64,000 nt of DNA from Labyrinthula sp. Ha. Its lineage: Eukaryota; Sar; Bigyra; Labyrinthulida; Labyrinthulaceae. Made by a program: the position numbers and the translations under genes. The stretch is taken from assembly GCA_015227615.1 (NCBI GenBank), contig JAALGZ010000029.1, forward strand, positions 372,001 through 436,000. Reading direction: 5' to 3'. This document shows positions 52,501 through 63,300 of this stretch, in pieces (positions within the stretch are counted from its first letter, which is position 1; each line of letters starts with the position of its first letter). The notes beneath the pieces are model-generated. The model was not told the origin of the DNA. It did not search any database and saw only the letters and a program-made list of their open reading frames with translations.

Positions 52501-53603
52501 TAGCCACTGCAAAAAATGAATTTTAGAAATACGTCGAACAATCACACTACTTTACTTTCATAATGTTAGAGGCATTGTAAATAGAGGAAACTGCTAGACT
52601 TAAGTTCCGAAGAAATACAACAACAGGACTTCATGGCCAAAATTATCTTTTATTCTTAGTTGTGGTTGGTTTACTCTCAGAGTTCGCCACAGGAGATTGT
52701 TGACTAGCAAAGAGTGGCTCTTAATTGATAGCTAAACTTAATATAGTACCCAATCAATTCGGATAATACAGTGAAAGATGCTTCAAATGCAAGGAGTAAG
52801 AAGGGTAGGGTTCTTCTATCTGCTCTACGGAAGTAAACTTCATCCTAGAGGGTGTTTTTTACCAATCCACTCCCAAGGCATAGCCAGATGTGTGTAGACA
52901 TTGGGGCTAAATTCTCTCTGTGGTCTTCGAATTAACTTTAACACGTCGGCGCCCTGTCGCGCCTATGTTTTATATCTGTGCACTCTCGTAGGTTTCTTCT
53001 CAAGTAACTATTAGAATTAATAATAATTAAATTATCAGAGTATGGGCCACGGTGTTGATATTTTATATAGGTCAAGTTGAACGTACTCAGACTATCTGAC
53101 CCTTCCACAAGAATCCTTAATAACACATTGACTAGGCGAGACTCTGATTATCGGATATCTTAGATGGTTTTATTATTATGTCCAGGGATAGGTTTCAAAA
53201 CAATGAGACGAGAGGAAAGCAACTTGAACAAGACAATATCTAGGTTGTTCTAAAGAAAACAAGCACTAACAAATATCAATACAAAAAGGAGCATATTAAG
53301 AACTATAACGCTAATTTTCTTCTAGTCACATAGCAAATGTGTATATTTAGTTATCGTTGCTAGGATGATTTATTGTATTAAGAACATCAATGCCTAACCC
53401 AATCCTGAGCTCGAGACATTGCCAGAGATGAAGCTGCTTACTTTATGATGAAGACTGTAGATATATGTAATGAAACCATATGATGCTACAAAGTATGAGC
53501 TTCTAAACACAAATTTTTATTTTTTTAGGCAAGAGCCCTCAATTTAATGTAATGGAAAATCTCTACAAGGGCAAAATATAGTTCCGCCCCCCCCCAGAAT
53601 GTA

Positions 53604-53714
53604 CCCTTTTCCGGAAAAATATTGTTGTGGAGAAAACGCGAGGTATGACACTTACACGTAAGCAAAAGATGTATTGGAAGTACTAAAGTTGTGTATAGGA
53701 CTTTCCGGAAAAGG
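53604..53714. repeat. Short inverted repeat around CCTTTTCCGGAAAA
   Basis: CCCTTTTCCGGAAAA at 53604-53618 and ACTTTCCGGAAAAGG at 53700-53714 are inverted copies that match at 13 of 15 positions. Each is itself nearly palindromic around CCGG. The 111-bp span is the size of a very small MITE-like element, but no clear target-site duplication is seen. Confidence 0.3.
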
Positions 53715-54269
53715 AGTTGACAAAAATAAATGCACTACTAGGTCAGGAGAAATCCATCTATAACAGAAAATCAAAAAATTTTTGCATTTCAACGCACTAG
53801 GTTTATGTTTTATATATATTTCTATGTTGACCCTTTCTTGTATGCTGTTGCGCTAAGCCTTTTACATTACACATATCGCTTCAAGGATCACTTTCTAAGA
53901 GAAACTGTTCCAAGGATAGAATTCAGGGTAACTCCAGACAGCCATTATTCTAGTATATTTGCACAATAAGTACAAAATAGTTCCACTATCTTCAAAAAAA
54001 AATCATATAAGGCAGTAAAACCACAATTGTTATTTTGGGTATCTTTAAAATTCAAAAAACATATCTTTCAAACTATAATCAATTTAATACGAGAATCGAG
54101 AGCGAAACCTGAATATAGTCTAACGAGCTTAACACAATACTTTTTCTCATTTCTCACTTAAGTTTAAACGAATGTTCTGAATTAGACGAACTGAAAAAGG
54201 AACAAACTTGCATACAGCCGTTAACTGATATATAACTTCTCATGGTTCCAATACAATTATAATACCCAA

Positions 54270-55958
54270 ATGTACTACAAACATGATTTGGATGAGTTTA
54301 ATTGCTCAGTAGAAGACGAAAACGACTTAGTTCTCAGGTCTGACCAGGTGCATGAACCTAAAAAGTCAACAGTGGTTTTACGTAACCTTTTCCCTTTTCT
54401 AACTTCTAGTCTCTCTCCTGGTAGTCGTACTCTTCTTTTACACATTGATCCTGTCCTATAAATTCTGTCGTGCAGCTTCATGGGCGCCATATATTAAAAG
54501 TAACTCCTTTCAACTCCTTTCATCATAGAACGAAGTTATCAGCTTACGATGCTTTTCATGATCAGTCTTATGTACCAGAACATTGTCTTAGTTGCCCGTG
54601 TACTTTCCGGTAAGGATGACTTCTCCTGCTTAACATTGGCAATTTCCCATTTTCTATGTGGGTTTCTTGGTCTTTCTCTCCCCACTACACGCTTGATCCT
54701 CTTTTACCTAAAACTGCAGACAAACAAATACATAGCCCAGGAGGAATATTTTAGTAAACTAAGTAAAGTTAAAATGTATTTAAACGAACCAGCTGCGAAC
54801 TTGGGGAGGATGTTAAAAGAAAGTGGATTGAAACATGCAGCTACTTTTATGGAGAAACAGAGACCAACTTTGGCTGTTCTAGAAAACTTGATTGAAAAGG
54901 AAAGAACATATGTAACTCCTACGAATTTATCAACAACACAGTTGAGAAATTTAGCTCTTTCTTACCGACAAAAACCAATGAAGAATAAAAGGATCTCATC
55001 TTTTGTTCCTGGAAATTCAATCGTCAGTGAAGCTGGAAGTGAAAGAGCCAGTTCATTAGGTGGAATGCCTGCAAGGTACCATAAATTAATATGGTTGCAA
55101 ACAATTTGGCCAATTACTGCTTTCATTGCGTTCAAGTTCATCTTTTTTGCTTCTCTTCAAGTTTTTGTGCTGCATTTCGCTAAAACGCTTGAGATTGTTC
55201 AGCACTGTAATGGGTGTAAAAATTCACCTTTATTTTTCTTTTCTGTGCTTGTTTATAGTATTGTCGCATTTGCAATCTTGTTTGCAATTAAAGCGCATCA
55301 TTCTCATGAACCTGATCCTCTCAATATTATAAGTGAAACCACACAGCAGCTTTTTATAGCTGGAGCTTTATTCTTTACGTACTTGATTTTGGAAATTAGT
55401 GATCCAGGTGATTTAGAAGAAGACGGACATTTTTACTGGGTAGTTTTACTGTACTTGGTTTGGTTTATTGTTGTCAAGATTATGGTTCATAATCCTGTAA
55501 CCCTTGTGTACAGCTGGAAAAATAATGAGGGGGTTAATAGGACTTCTGATCAAGTTCTTTTTCAGTTGCTAGAGAGCAGTTTGGGGATCGCTAAGCTGCA
55601 GAACCAGTTGATTGATGAAGTATCTTATGAAAATTTTATGTTTTTTCGTGATGTGTCCTTATGGAAAAAGCAGGTAGAATTGGAGCCGGGATGGAGCAGA
55701 GGTCTGGTTCTTGCGCGGCGGATTGTTATGGTGTATATTGATTTTGATTCTGTATTGGAAATAAACATTGGATATGATTCTCGAAATGCGATTTTGGAAT
55801 ATTTTGAGAACTACCAGGATGGCATGGAGCTCGATTCAGAGATTTTTAACGAGTCAATAACCGAAGTATGGAAATTAATGAGTCTTGGTGCTACTTCTAG
55901 ATTTAGGAGTACGCCAGAGTACATGGACATTTTTCAGTCGTTTAGATCTAGTCTTTAG
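54270..55958 (+). CDS. Seven-transmembrane protein with C-terminal RGS domain (three exons)
   Basis: Joined exons 54270-54381, 54410-54499 and 54529-55958 give 543 residues, ending in TAG. An in-frame TAA at 54222-54224 precedes the first ATG. A short N-terminal ectodomain (residues 1-37, with NCS glycosylation site) leads to TM1 (38-57, LSLLVVVLFFYTLILS), TM2 (73-93), TM3 (99-131), a loop of about 120 residues, TM4 (252-282), TM5 (300-322), TM6 (341-358) and TM7 (368-387), then an RGS domain (about 412-538; YENFMFFRDVSLW, then VYIDFDSVLEINI and FRSTPEYMDI). RGS domains speed GTP hydrolysis by G-alpha subunits; 7TM-RGS fusions such as plant RGS1 do this at the plasma membrane. TM1 is visible only after splicing, which supports the gene model. 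The ligand is unknown. It is convergent with the lectin gene. Confidence 0.85.
54382..54409 (+). other. 28-nt intron 1 of the 7TM-RGS gene
   Basis: It begins GTAACC, is pyrimidine-rich, contains CTAAC seven bases before the acceptor AG, and ends TTCTAG. It sits in phase 1. Its removal brings a hydrophobic helix into frame with the N-terminal exon; without removal the frame ends at the TAA at 54459. The fit of donor, branch site, acceptor and helix makes this a strong call without RNA data. Confidence 0.8.
54500..54528 (+). other. 29-nt intron 2 of the 7TM-RGS gene
   Basis: It begins GTAACT, is pyrimidine-rich with CAACT inside, and ends CATCATAG. It is also in phase 1. Its removal joins exon 2 (ending WAPYIK) to RSYQLTMLFM in the frame of the long third exon and avoids the TAG at the acceptor. 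Its donor and acceptor resemble those of intron 1. Confidence 0.8.
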
Positions 55959-55979
55959 AAATATAGAAAGTATCAAGTA

Positions 55980-55985
55980 AATAAA
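55980..55985 (+). promoter_or_regulatory. Candidate polyadenylation signal of the 7TM-RGS gene
   Basis: AATAAA begins 22 nt after the stop, in the 221-bp gap shared with the convergent lectin gene. The rest of the gap is AT-rich with no other signal visible. Confidence 0.35.
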
Positions 55986-56179
55986 ATTATATATATAATA
56001 TTGTGGGTCTAAGTTATTAAACTTGCTTGTGGATAAAAGAGTAACTTTTCTTCATCATATTTAATTTCTTAGCACTTGGTAATCGATACGCACAGAAAAT
56101 ATACTCACAACAATTAAAGGCTCTATTAATCCTTTCAAGAAAAATATGTTATCTGTAAAGCTCTAGTTGTACAATTTAC

Positions 56180-59100
56180 TTAAAAATCCAAACCCGAAGC
56201 AACTACTTTGTTTTCATTAGTTTCTTTTGCCTTTACTGGTAGGTTTTCAATCTCATCAACTTTTTTCGCTTCCTTGCGCTTCTCCTTCTGCATCTTAATG
56301 TGCATTTCTGGATCGAAGGAGTCATCCTCCAACACACTTACACTTCTATTTCTTTCTTTATTTCTTCTCACTTGAACCGTCAATAGTATTAGCACTGAGA
56401 ACGCGATAGTTCCTGATGCAGCAACTACAAACATGAACTTGGAGCTTCCTGGAACAATTAAAACATTGCCAACAACAGGCGGAGTAGGTCCTGGAACTAC
56501 ATATGGATCATACGCAGCAGGACAACATACACCTCCAGCAACAATAGCAACTAAGTCAAGTCCATCATCAGCTTCACAGGTGTTAGGACTATTGTCAGTA
56601 ATTCTAATGTATTTGTAACATGCACCATTAGGAAGAGGAATGTTGGCATATCTGACCAAGTACTTGCTGTCTGGAAGTACTTCCCATTTATCCTCGAAAC
56701 TTTCTGATACGGTCTCCCAGTTTATTCCATCTACACTTACTTCAACTTTTCCATCTTCATCGTTGACTGGCTTTTTACACTTATCCTTACTGCATGGATC
56801 AGTGTAACTTTCTTCATAGATAACAACATTTTCAGTAACTCCAAGGCCAAACTCGTAGATAACCCAGCCTTTAAGACCCATGGTATAAATCTCTCTATCT
56901 CCTGAGTCCGGTTCCGGTGCCTTACCCGTGATTACACTTGGGTCAATGTTTGAGTAAGGTACATATCCATCATAAGTGGTACCGAGCGCGTAATCTACAA
57001 CTCTGAATACATATTCGTCTTCCGGATCCGGACAACAGCAGCTAATGTCAACGTCGTCAATCATAGGACCAATATTTCCACCCTCTGTTTCTTTAGCACC
57101 ACCAACAACTCGGAAGAATGCACCAAGGTCACCACCATCAGGAACTGCCACGGTTGTTCCATAGGGTTCCATCAATTGATTCCATGGAATATCCTCAAAA
57201 ACGACTTCATGAATAGTGGTATCGTTGAGAGAAAATCCGACAGTTAAATCATCTTCTAATGGGACGGCATTGTTTGAGTATAAAGCCACTCCACCTGCAT
57301 CTTCACATTCACCCCTGTTTAAACCATTAAGGGATCCGCAACGTCTGTTACCAGTAGCCCAGAAGTTCAAGGTACACACTCTTTCATACTTTGTGTTCGA
57401 TGGTTTTAAAGTTGCAACCCCATCAGTTGTTTGGAACTGCACGCTATCTACCGTAGTTTTGATAGACCCATCAATATCAATACAGTTAGTTTCATCTTTA
57501 CAGGGGTTGGCAAACCACCCCCTTGAATTCAACTCCTGCTCACCATCAACTTCAATAAACCCTTTAACATCAACATTGGTTCCGTCCTCAGCAGTTTCCC
57601 AGGTTTCAAAAAAAGACGGATCGTCGGTTTCATCAATAGCTAGTACAGCAACGTAGTCGTCAAAGTTATCGAATAAGTAATTCTTATATTCACACTGGCA
57701 CTTTTCCAGGTAAGTAGGTAAGTAGTACTTCTTTCTACAAGTGCTGAACCCAGATTCATCACAAGGTCTTTCAAGTTCCCACTCTTCTCCTGGTACCGGA
57801 ATTTCTATGGTAGTTTTTGGTGGAATTATAATTGGGTCTGATTCGCATATTCCGTAATAACAATCCTGCCAGTATCCGTCTTTTCCAGGAAACTTGTTGT
57901 AAGGAACTTTTCCATAGTTGGGGTTATAGAACTGGAACGTAATTCTCATAGGAGTGTGGTGCCAGGTGTTGGTTACTTCCCAAATGTTTTCGTAGTCGTC
58001 ATATCTGCACAATGGCGGTGGGTCTGGTTTCTCAGTTGGTGCTAGTGTTGGGCTATAAGTTGGGGAATAAGTTGGATAATAGGTTGGAGATTCAGTAGGG
58101 GAATAAGTTGGACTGTAGGTGGGTGAGTATGTAGGTGAATACGTTGGGCTATAACTTGGGGAATAAGTTGGATACTTGGTTGGAGATTCAGTAGGAGAAT
58201 AAGTTGGACTGTAGGTGGGTGAGTATGTAGGTGAATACGTTGGGCTATAACTTGGCGAGTACGTAGGGCTATAACTTGGAGAGTACGTAGGACTGTAGGT
58301 GGGTGAATACGTGGGCTCCTCTGTTGGACTATAAGTTGGAGAGTACGTAGGGCTATAGGTAGGCTCCTCTGTCGGGCCATAAGTAGGTGAGTAGGTTGGA
58401 GATTCAGTAGGACTGACGGAAGGAGTGGTAGTAGGATACTGCGTAGGGGATTTTGTAGGGTAATTTGTTGGACTCCTAGTAGGACTATAAGTAGGTGAAT
58501 AAGTAGGGCTATAAGTGGGCGAATATGTTGGGGAATAAGTTGGACTATAGGTAGGGGAGTAGGTAGGACTGTAAGTAGGAGAGTACGTAGGACTGTAGGT
58601 AGGTGAGTATGTAGGGGAGTATGTTGGGCTATAAGTTGGAGAGTACGTAGGGCTATAGGTAGGCTCCTCTGTTGGACTATAAGTAGGTGAATAGGTTGGG
58701 CTGTAAGTAGGTGAGTATGATGGACTTTTAGTTGGACTGTAAGTCGGGTCTTTTGTTGGGTAATATGTGGGTGAGTAGGTAGGTGAGTCAGTAGGAGCAT
58801 AAGTAGGGTCTTTTGTTGGGTAATATGTGGGTGAGTAGGTAGGTGAGTCAGTAGGAGCATAACTTGGTGCTTTGGTAGGGCTATTGGTTCTTCTTCTACA
58901 TAGCGGAATAGGTCGTGTATCTTGCGAGTCACAGAACCCACCACACTCGATGTCATTCCATGTACCGTCGAAAATTGGTCTCATGTGAACACATTCTTCT
59001 TCTCTTCCAAAATCTTCGTTTCCATTGTTATCAGGCTTTCCCAGTTGAAAACCGTTGTAGTCAAAATCTGACAAATCCAGCCAGTCGAAATCGTATGCAT

Positions 59101-60334
59101 TGGTGGATCCTCCATCAGGTCCAGCCAAACCGATCCAACAACCACAATAATTAGCAGCGGCTTTATCCTTAGCATATAGGTTCAACTCCTCCTCGCACAC
59201 GCCATAAGCCCACTCTTGTTCCTCGATCGAGTGAATAGAAGCCAGATCAGCGTCATACTTTTCGCAGATCTCCTGCGCTGTTTCATAATCAGTCTCATTC
59301 ACCTCAGGGACGAAGAAAACAGTTTCTGTAGGGGAAGGAGAAGGTGCTTGCGTTGGCGCCTCTGTATCTGCTTCACAACAGTATCCCTTTAGCTCGGCGC
59401 AAGTCTCATCGATCGAGAAACCGTCAGCAGTCGTATACAAACATTCGCTAGTTGCTTCAGAGTCAAAATAGCATTCGTCAGCTCCGGATTCTGCGCAGGC
59501 AGCAACAAGCGTATATAACCTTGTGTTATGAGGATCATTTTGTGGCACATCTGCCAATCTAGAGTTGCTTCCACTCCTTGCTTCACAAGCGTCTTCAGCT
59601 TCAGCATAGGTTACAGTGGCATCAAAACATTGAACATTGTGATCAATTTTCTTACAGAGGGTTGATAAAGGTTGATATTCGTCACAGTGTCTTGCCAAGT
59701 TGTCAGGTACCAAGAAACATTGTGTAGTCTCATTCGTGCTAAGCATGGATACTCCCCAACAATCCCCTCTTTTTGCACACTCTGTGTAACATTCTTCGAA
59801 ATCTGGAGTAAACCCATAGTAGTCCTTGAAACGAAAGAAAACGTTCATATCCTTAAATTCACAGCCACGCCCTCTATACGTCCCATAGTAATCATCAGTA
59901 CATTCATAATCAGAAAACTCAACTGGAGCTTGCGTTGGTTGATCAGTGATATCACAACTACTGTCCACAGGGCTCAAATCTAAGGTCTCTGTGTTCAAGG
60001 TCCATTGCGTACAAGTACTGTTACAATGAGAAAACTCAATCACAGGTTCACCAGAGATTTCCACGCAGGTGTTACAACCAACTCCATTCCAGGTGTAGTT
60101 CGTTTCAACACCAGATCCATCTTCAGGTTCATAATATTCGCAGTCAGTAAACTCAAATGCTTCGGGAACCTCCTCCGAAGTGTTGGTAGTTTCAGTAACA
60201 TTCTCCAATAACGCGATTCCAACGATTAGCGCAATCAAAGTGGTGAAACCAAGACATAAGAAAATATATCCTTTCTTCTTCTCTTCAACGGCGTCCCAGC
60301 GCTTGGAGGCGTCGTAAAACGTTGAGGAACTCAT
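56180..60334 (-). CDS. Two-pass C-type lectin surface protein with SPTY repeat stalk
   Basis: 1,384 residues, single exon, stop TAA; an in-frame TAG 18 nt before the ATG supports the start. A cytosolic N-terminus and helix (22-43, [19 protein letters not shown]) are followed by a PAN/apple-like cysteine segment (about 143-230), a lectin-like cysteine segment (238-322), and a C-type lectin domain (about 342-482) with WIGL near 399, KPDNN, EECVHM and WND at 459. The KPDNN in place of EPN or QPD leaves calcium and sugar specificity open. Residues 487-764 are the S-P-T-Y repeat tract. The next 530 residues hold beta-rich domains with many cysteine pairs, then a second helix (about 1299-1323) and a basic tail. 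So both ends should be cytosolic and the stalk and domains outside. A surface or cell-wall binding role is inferred. SPT-rich tracts of this kind are common in diatoms and other stramenopiles. Confidence 0.85.
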   Translation of the reverse strand: MSSSTFYDASKRWDAVEEKKKGYIFLCLGFTTLIALIVGIALLENVTETTNTSEEVPEAFEFTDCEYYEPEDGSGVETNYTWNGVGCNTCVEISGEPVIEFSHCNSTCTQWTLNTETLDLSPVDSSCDITDQPTQAPVEFSDYECTDDYYGTYRGRGCEFKDMNVFFRFKDYYGFTPDFEECYTECAKRGDCWGVSMLSTNETTQCFLVPDNLARHCDEYQPLSTLCKKIDHNVQCFDATVTYAEAEDACEARSGSNSRLADVPQNDPHNTRLYTLVAACAESGADECYFDSEATSECLYTTADGFSIDETCAELKGYCCEADTEAPTQAPSPSPTETVFFVPEVNETDYETAQEICEKYDADLASIHSIEEQEWAYGVCEEELNLYAKDKAAANYCGCWIGLAGPDGGSTNAYDFDWLDLSDFDYNGFQLGKPDNNGNEDFGREEECVHMRPIFDGTWNDIECGGFCDSQDTRPIPLCRRRTNSPTKAPSYAPTDSPTYSPTYYPTKDPTYAPTDSPTYSPTYYPTKDPTYSPTKSPSYSPTYSPTYSPTYSPTEEPTYSPTYSPTYSPTYSPTYSPTYSPTYSPTYSPTYSPTYSPTYSPTYSPTYSPTYSPTYSPTRSPTNYPTKSPTQYPTTTPSVSPTESPTYSPTYGPTEEPTYSPTYSPTYSPTEEPTYSPTYSPTYSPSYSPTYSPSYSPTYSPTYSPTYSPTYSPTESPTKYPTYSPSYSPTYSPTYSPTYSPTYSPTESPTYYPTYSPTYSPTLAPTEKPDPPPLCRYDDYENIWEVTNTWHHTPMRITFQFYNPNYGKVPYNKFPGKDGYWQDCYYGICESDPIIIPPKTTIEIPVPGEEWELERPCDESGFSTCRKKYYLPTYLEKCQCEYKNYLFDNFDDYVAVLAIDETDDPSFFETWETAEDGTNVDVKGFIEVDGEQELNSRGWFANPCKDETNCIDIDGSIKTTVDSVQFQTTDGVATLKPSNTKYERVCTLNFWATGNRRCGSLNGLNRGECEDAGGVALYSNNAVPLEDDLTVGFSLNDTTIHEVVFEDIPWNQLMEPYGTTVAVPDGGDLGAFFRVVGGAKETEGGNIGPMIDDVDISCCCPDPEDEYVFRVVDYALGTTYDGYVPYSNIDPSVITGKAPEPDSGDREIYTMGLKGWVIYEFGLGVTENVVIYEESYTDPCSKDKCKKPVNDEDGKVEVSVDGINWETVSESFEDKWEVLPDSKYLVRYANIPLPNGACYKYIRITDNSPNTCEADDGLDLVAIVAGGVCCPAAYDPYVVPGPTPPVVGNVLIVPGSSKFMFVVAASGTIAFSVLILLTVQVRRNKERNRSVSVLEDDSFDPEMHIKMQKEKRKEAKKVDEIENLPVKAKETNENKVVASGLDF
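58045..58875 (-). repeat. Minisatellite encoding the SPTY repeat tract
   Basis: A 12-bp unit encoding Y-S-P-T is repeated dozens of times, with variants such as [13 protein letters not shown] and ESPT that make higher-order units. One 60-bp unit (58741-58800) is followed by a copy (58801-58860) that differs at one position. A longer block at about 58081-58156 is repeated at about 58174-58257. The length is a multiple of three throughout, so copy-number change would lengthen or shorten the stalk without shifting the frame. The Pro-Thr-Ser composition suggests heavy O-glycosylation. Confidence 0.9.
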
Positions 60335-63300
60335 TCTATTTCCTTTCTTCTATGATCTAATTGACTTGCTTATTTCTTTGGTTGGATTTGTTTTGGTTAA
60401 AATTATTCAACGGTTGTTTTCGATTTAAGAAGCGGGAACAGAGCCGTTTAAAAGATTTTCGGTGCTGCCACTTGCTGTTATCTGGAACACTGCTATGTCG
60501 GGAACAAAAAAATGTGAGTCGCGCGCATTTTAATTGTACAATTACAAATTATTCATGGGCGTGTTTAATATAGTAAAAGTCCCGGCCAGTTTAAGATGAT
60601 GCATTATCTAATAGAAATCTCGTAAAATTCATAAAATTATTGAAATATTGATTTTTCATATCTTCCCGGTGAGAACTCATCATAGCTAAGTTATTGTTGC
60701 CTGTAAGAATCGGGTGTGTTTTATATAGTATTACCCGAGAACACGGAGTAACAGCAACAGCTTTAATGGACACATACCAAGACAAAATAAAAAAAGTTGG
60801 TCTAATGTAGTACGTCTATGTAGAATAAACAAATATGTACTTTTTGTTAGAGGTAGGACTCGATTTATGAATAGATTTCATAACCAATTTTCTATAATGA
60901 TTAGTTTTGATAGTTATACAAAAGATATTGATAAATTTTTGATTATGTGTGCTATCAATAATAAGCTTTTGATCACTTGTCGCATCAAAATACTATTCAT
61001 TTCATTATTGAGAGATAATTGATAATATGAATATAATTATATCAACTTGATAATAATCAATATCTTAATTCATATTTGATAATCGGGATAAGAATTACAT
61101 TTGTTTGATGATTGATTATATATATATATATATTATCAATGATCAAATTAATTCACTATTGGTGGCTATTTGTGAGATTCAATGTATGGGAACCTTATGG
61201 CTAAAACCTAAAAACATGTCAACTAAACACATGTTATCCGGGTGTCCTTCGACGTGTACGAATTCAATTTGCGAGTTACAGAATATTATTCAGTTGTATT
61301 ATAATATGCATTCAATGTTTCGTATTCTCTTAACAATATACGACACCAAGCGAGTTTCAACACAAGACGTCTTTTCTGGCCAGATCTTTTTCATATTCCA
61401 AAAATTTGTGTAAAAATAGTGCTGTCCATAGAAAGCCACGAAACTGTTATGATATAGGTCGAACTAGTCGTCGCACGAAAATTTATCCAATTCACGAGTG
61501 GGGCCAGTAAACTCATCTAATTTTAAATAAAAATTGAAAAAAAGGTGTTTATTCTCTGTTGAGAATGATAGTGGCTGTACCTCTTATCTTGGTGTGACAC
61601 TTTACCCATAGCTTCAAGAAATTTTCCCTTGATCGTTGGGTTCCAAATTTGTACAACTACATACGCCAACCCTACTTTCGTGATTATGCAAATTAATCTT
61701 GGAAACTGGTTCCTTCAATTTTCTTACAATTTCACCTGTTACTCTATTGGTGGCTCGAATGCTAAGTAAATACTTCAATAATCTTCATTTAAGCACATGA
61801 GTGAAAAAGTAAACCATGTCGTAGGAAGATCTAGGTCAAGCGTTATCAAAGAATAATACGTTCTTGGAAGGCATCGTCAGTTTTAAAGAAAATGGGAACT
61901 CCAGTTCACATAATATACATCGAGCCAGTTCTCTCTACAAGAGCTCAGAAACCTTGAAGCCAACAGTCCTAGTTATTAGGTTTCTCGAATTAACATGTGG
62001 CAGGTTTACACTGAGATGACTTAAAGATTGATATAGTACAAGTATTCCCAGATAGAATTTAGAGCAAGAAAACATCTTACCATGTGTCTATAACCCCAGT
62101 TTATGGTTATGACAGGTTTTAAAATTCTTAGAAACTTGAGATGATTTTCATATTTCGCAGTATTTAAGCATGATAAAATTGAAACTATGTTAACTCAGGC
62201 TTAGTCACTTCATACTTTAGGATTAGTATCTCGCAACTAAACCTGGGTGTAACGATACATTATACCACTAGCACCATACTGCTTTCCAACGTAGACGAAG
62301 CGTTCCAGACTGCCATCATTGCTCCTTAGGTTAGTCTTAATTCTATTCCTCTTTACTCGGCAGAAAAATTGGTTTTTGGTTGCACATCTTAATTTGGGCC
62401 TACACCAAATGTTTATGCCGAAGCAGTAATATTTTATGTCGTCATGACCTAGAATTTATTTTAGAACTCTTGCTCATATCTAGGACAAACAGATAAACCT
62501 ATAACTAGAGTATTTTTTGCGGGAACCTTGTTTGCATAAGTTGATATTTAAAATGGAGCTGCTGCTAACATATTCACGTATTTAATTTTGAATTAGAGAG
62601 CTAAGATTATATACTGTAAACATTTTCAAAAGAAAGACTATGTTTCTAAACCACTTAGTCTCTTTGCTGTAGTTTGGTGCAAAATTTTGAGAAATTTGCT
62701 TTGAGTTTTCCACAATTGTTCGCAAAGGTATCTCTTGGCCTGGAGGTACGCATCGAACTTAATAAAGTTTATTAATAATTATTTCATAATTGTTTTCAAT
62801 CTGAATATCAGTAATTGGACTGAGATTTCAATTGCTGCAAAATGGCTCCGGTTTTTCTTTGTTTATCATTGCACGGTTGGTCACGTGGCTAAAAAATGTT
62901 TAATTTTTGAACCGTATGGAAACCCATGTAAAATAGTCCATGTAACCCAACTGCAACCTATTCCCAAGCTATTCCCGTGACAGATGACCTTTCTTTTAGG
63001 TTTTCATACAGTGGAAAAATAAAATAGCGAAAAAATAGCCATGTGCCCAATATTGTATTGCTAATCAACAGAAAAATAATTATCAAATATTCTTTAATAG
63101 ATTGTATCAAATCTGGTCACTTCTCGCAAGCTATAACTGATTAATTGATTCTTGCAGCAGAATGCATCAATACTAATGTACTATCTCCTTTTGTTATTCT
63201 TGGAGCTTCTATGTGATTTTTTTATAAAATTTATGAACTTTAACGTAGTTCTGCATTTAATCAACTATTTTTGAATGTAACACACGTGGCTCCTTGAGCA

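Larger units (their letters stand above)
43494..54269. other. Gene desert, 10.8 kb
   Basis: Open frames here are short (under 100 codons), AT-driven and without recognisable domains; examples are 45004-45237, 47915-48211 and 49828-50076 on the + strand. No RNA gene was seen. A run of about 40 codons on the + strand near 51220-51350 and one near 51450-51600 have balanced composition and may be decayed element sequence. A C9 run and an inverted repeat lie at 53587-53714. Confidence 0.55.

Noticed and set aside
58042-58956. 304-codon open frame on the minus strand over the SPTY tract
   Set aside because: It is the shifted frame of a 12-bp repeat that lacks stops in more than one frame; the main frame continues into real domains on both sides.
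62735-62980. 81-codon frame with YHCTVGHVAKKC, like a CCHC zinc knuckle
   Set aside because: The first cysteine is absent and the Cys-to-His spacing is one short; the rest has no recognisable domain.
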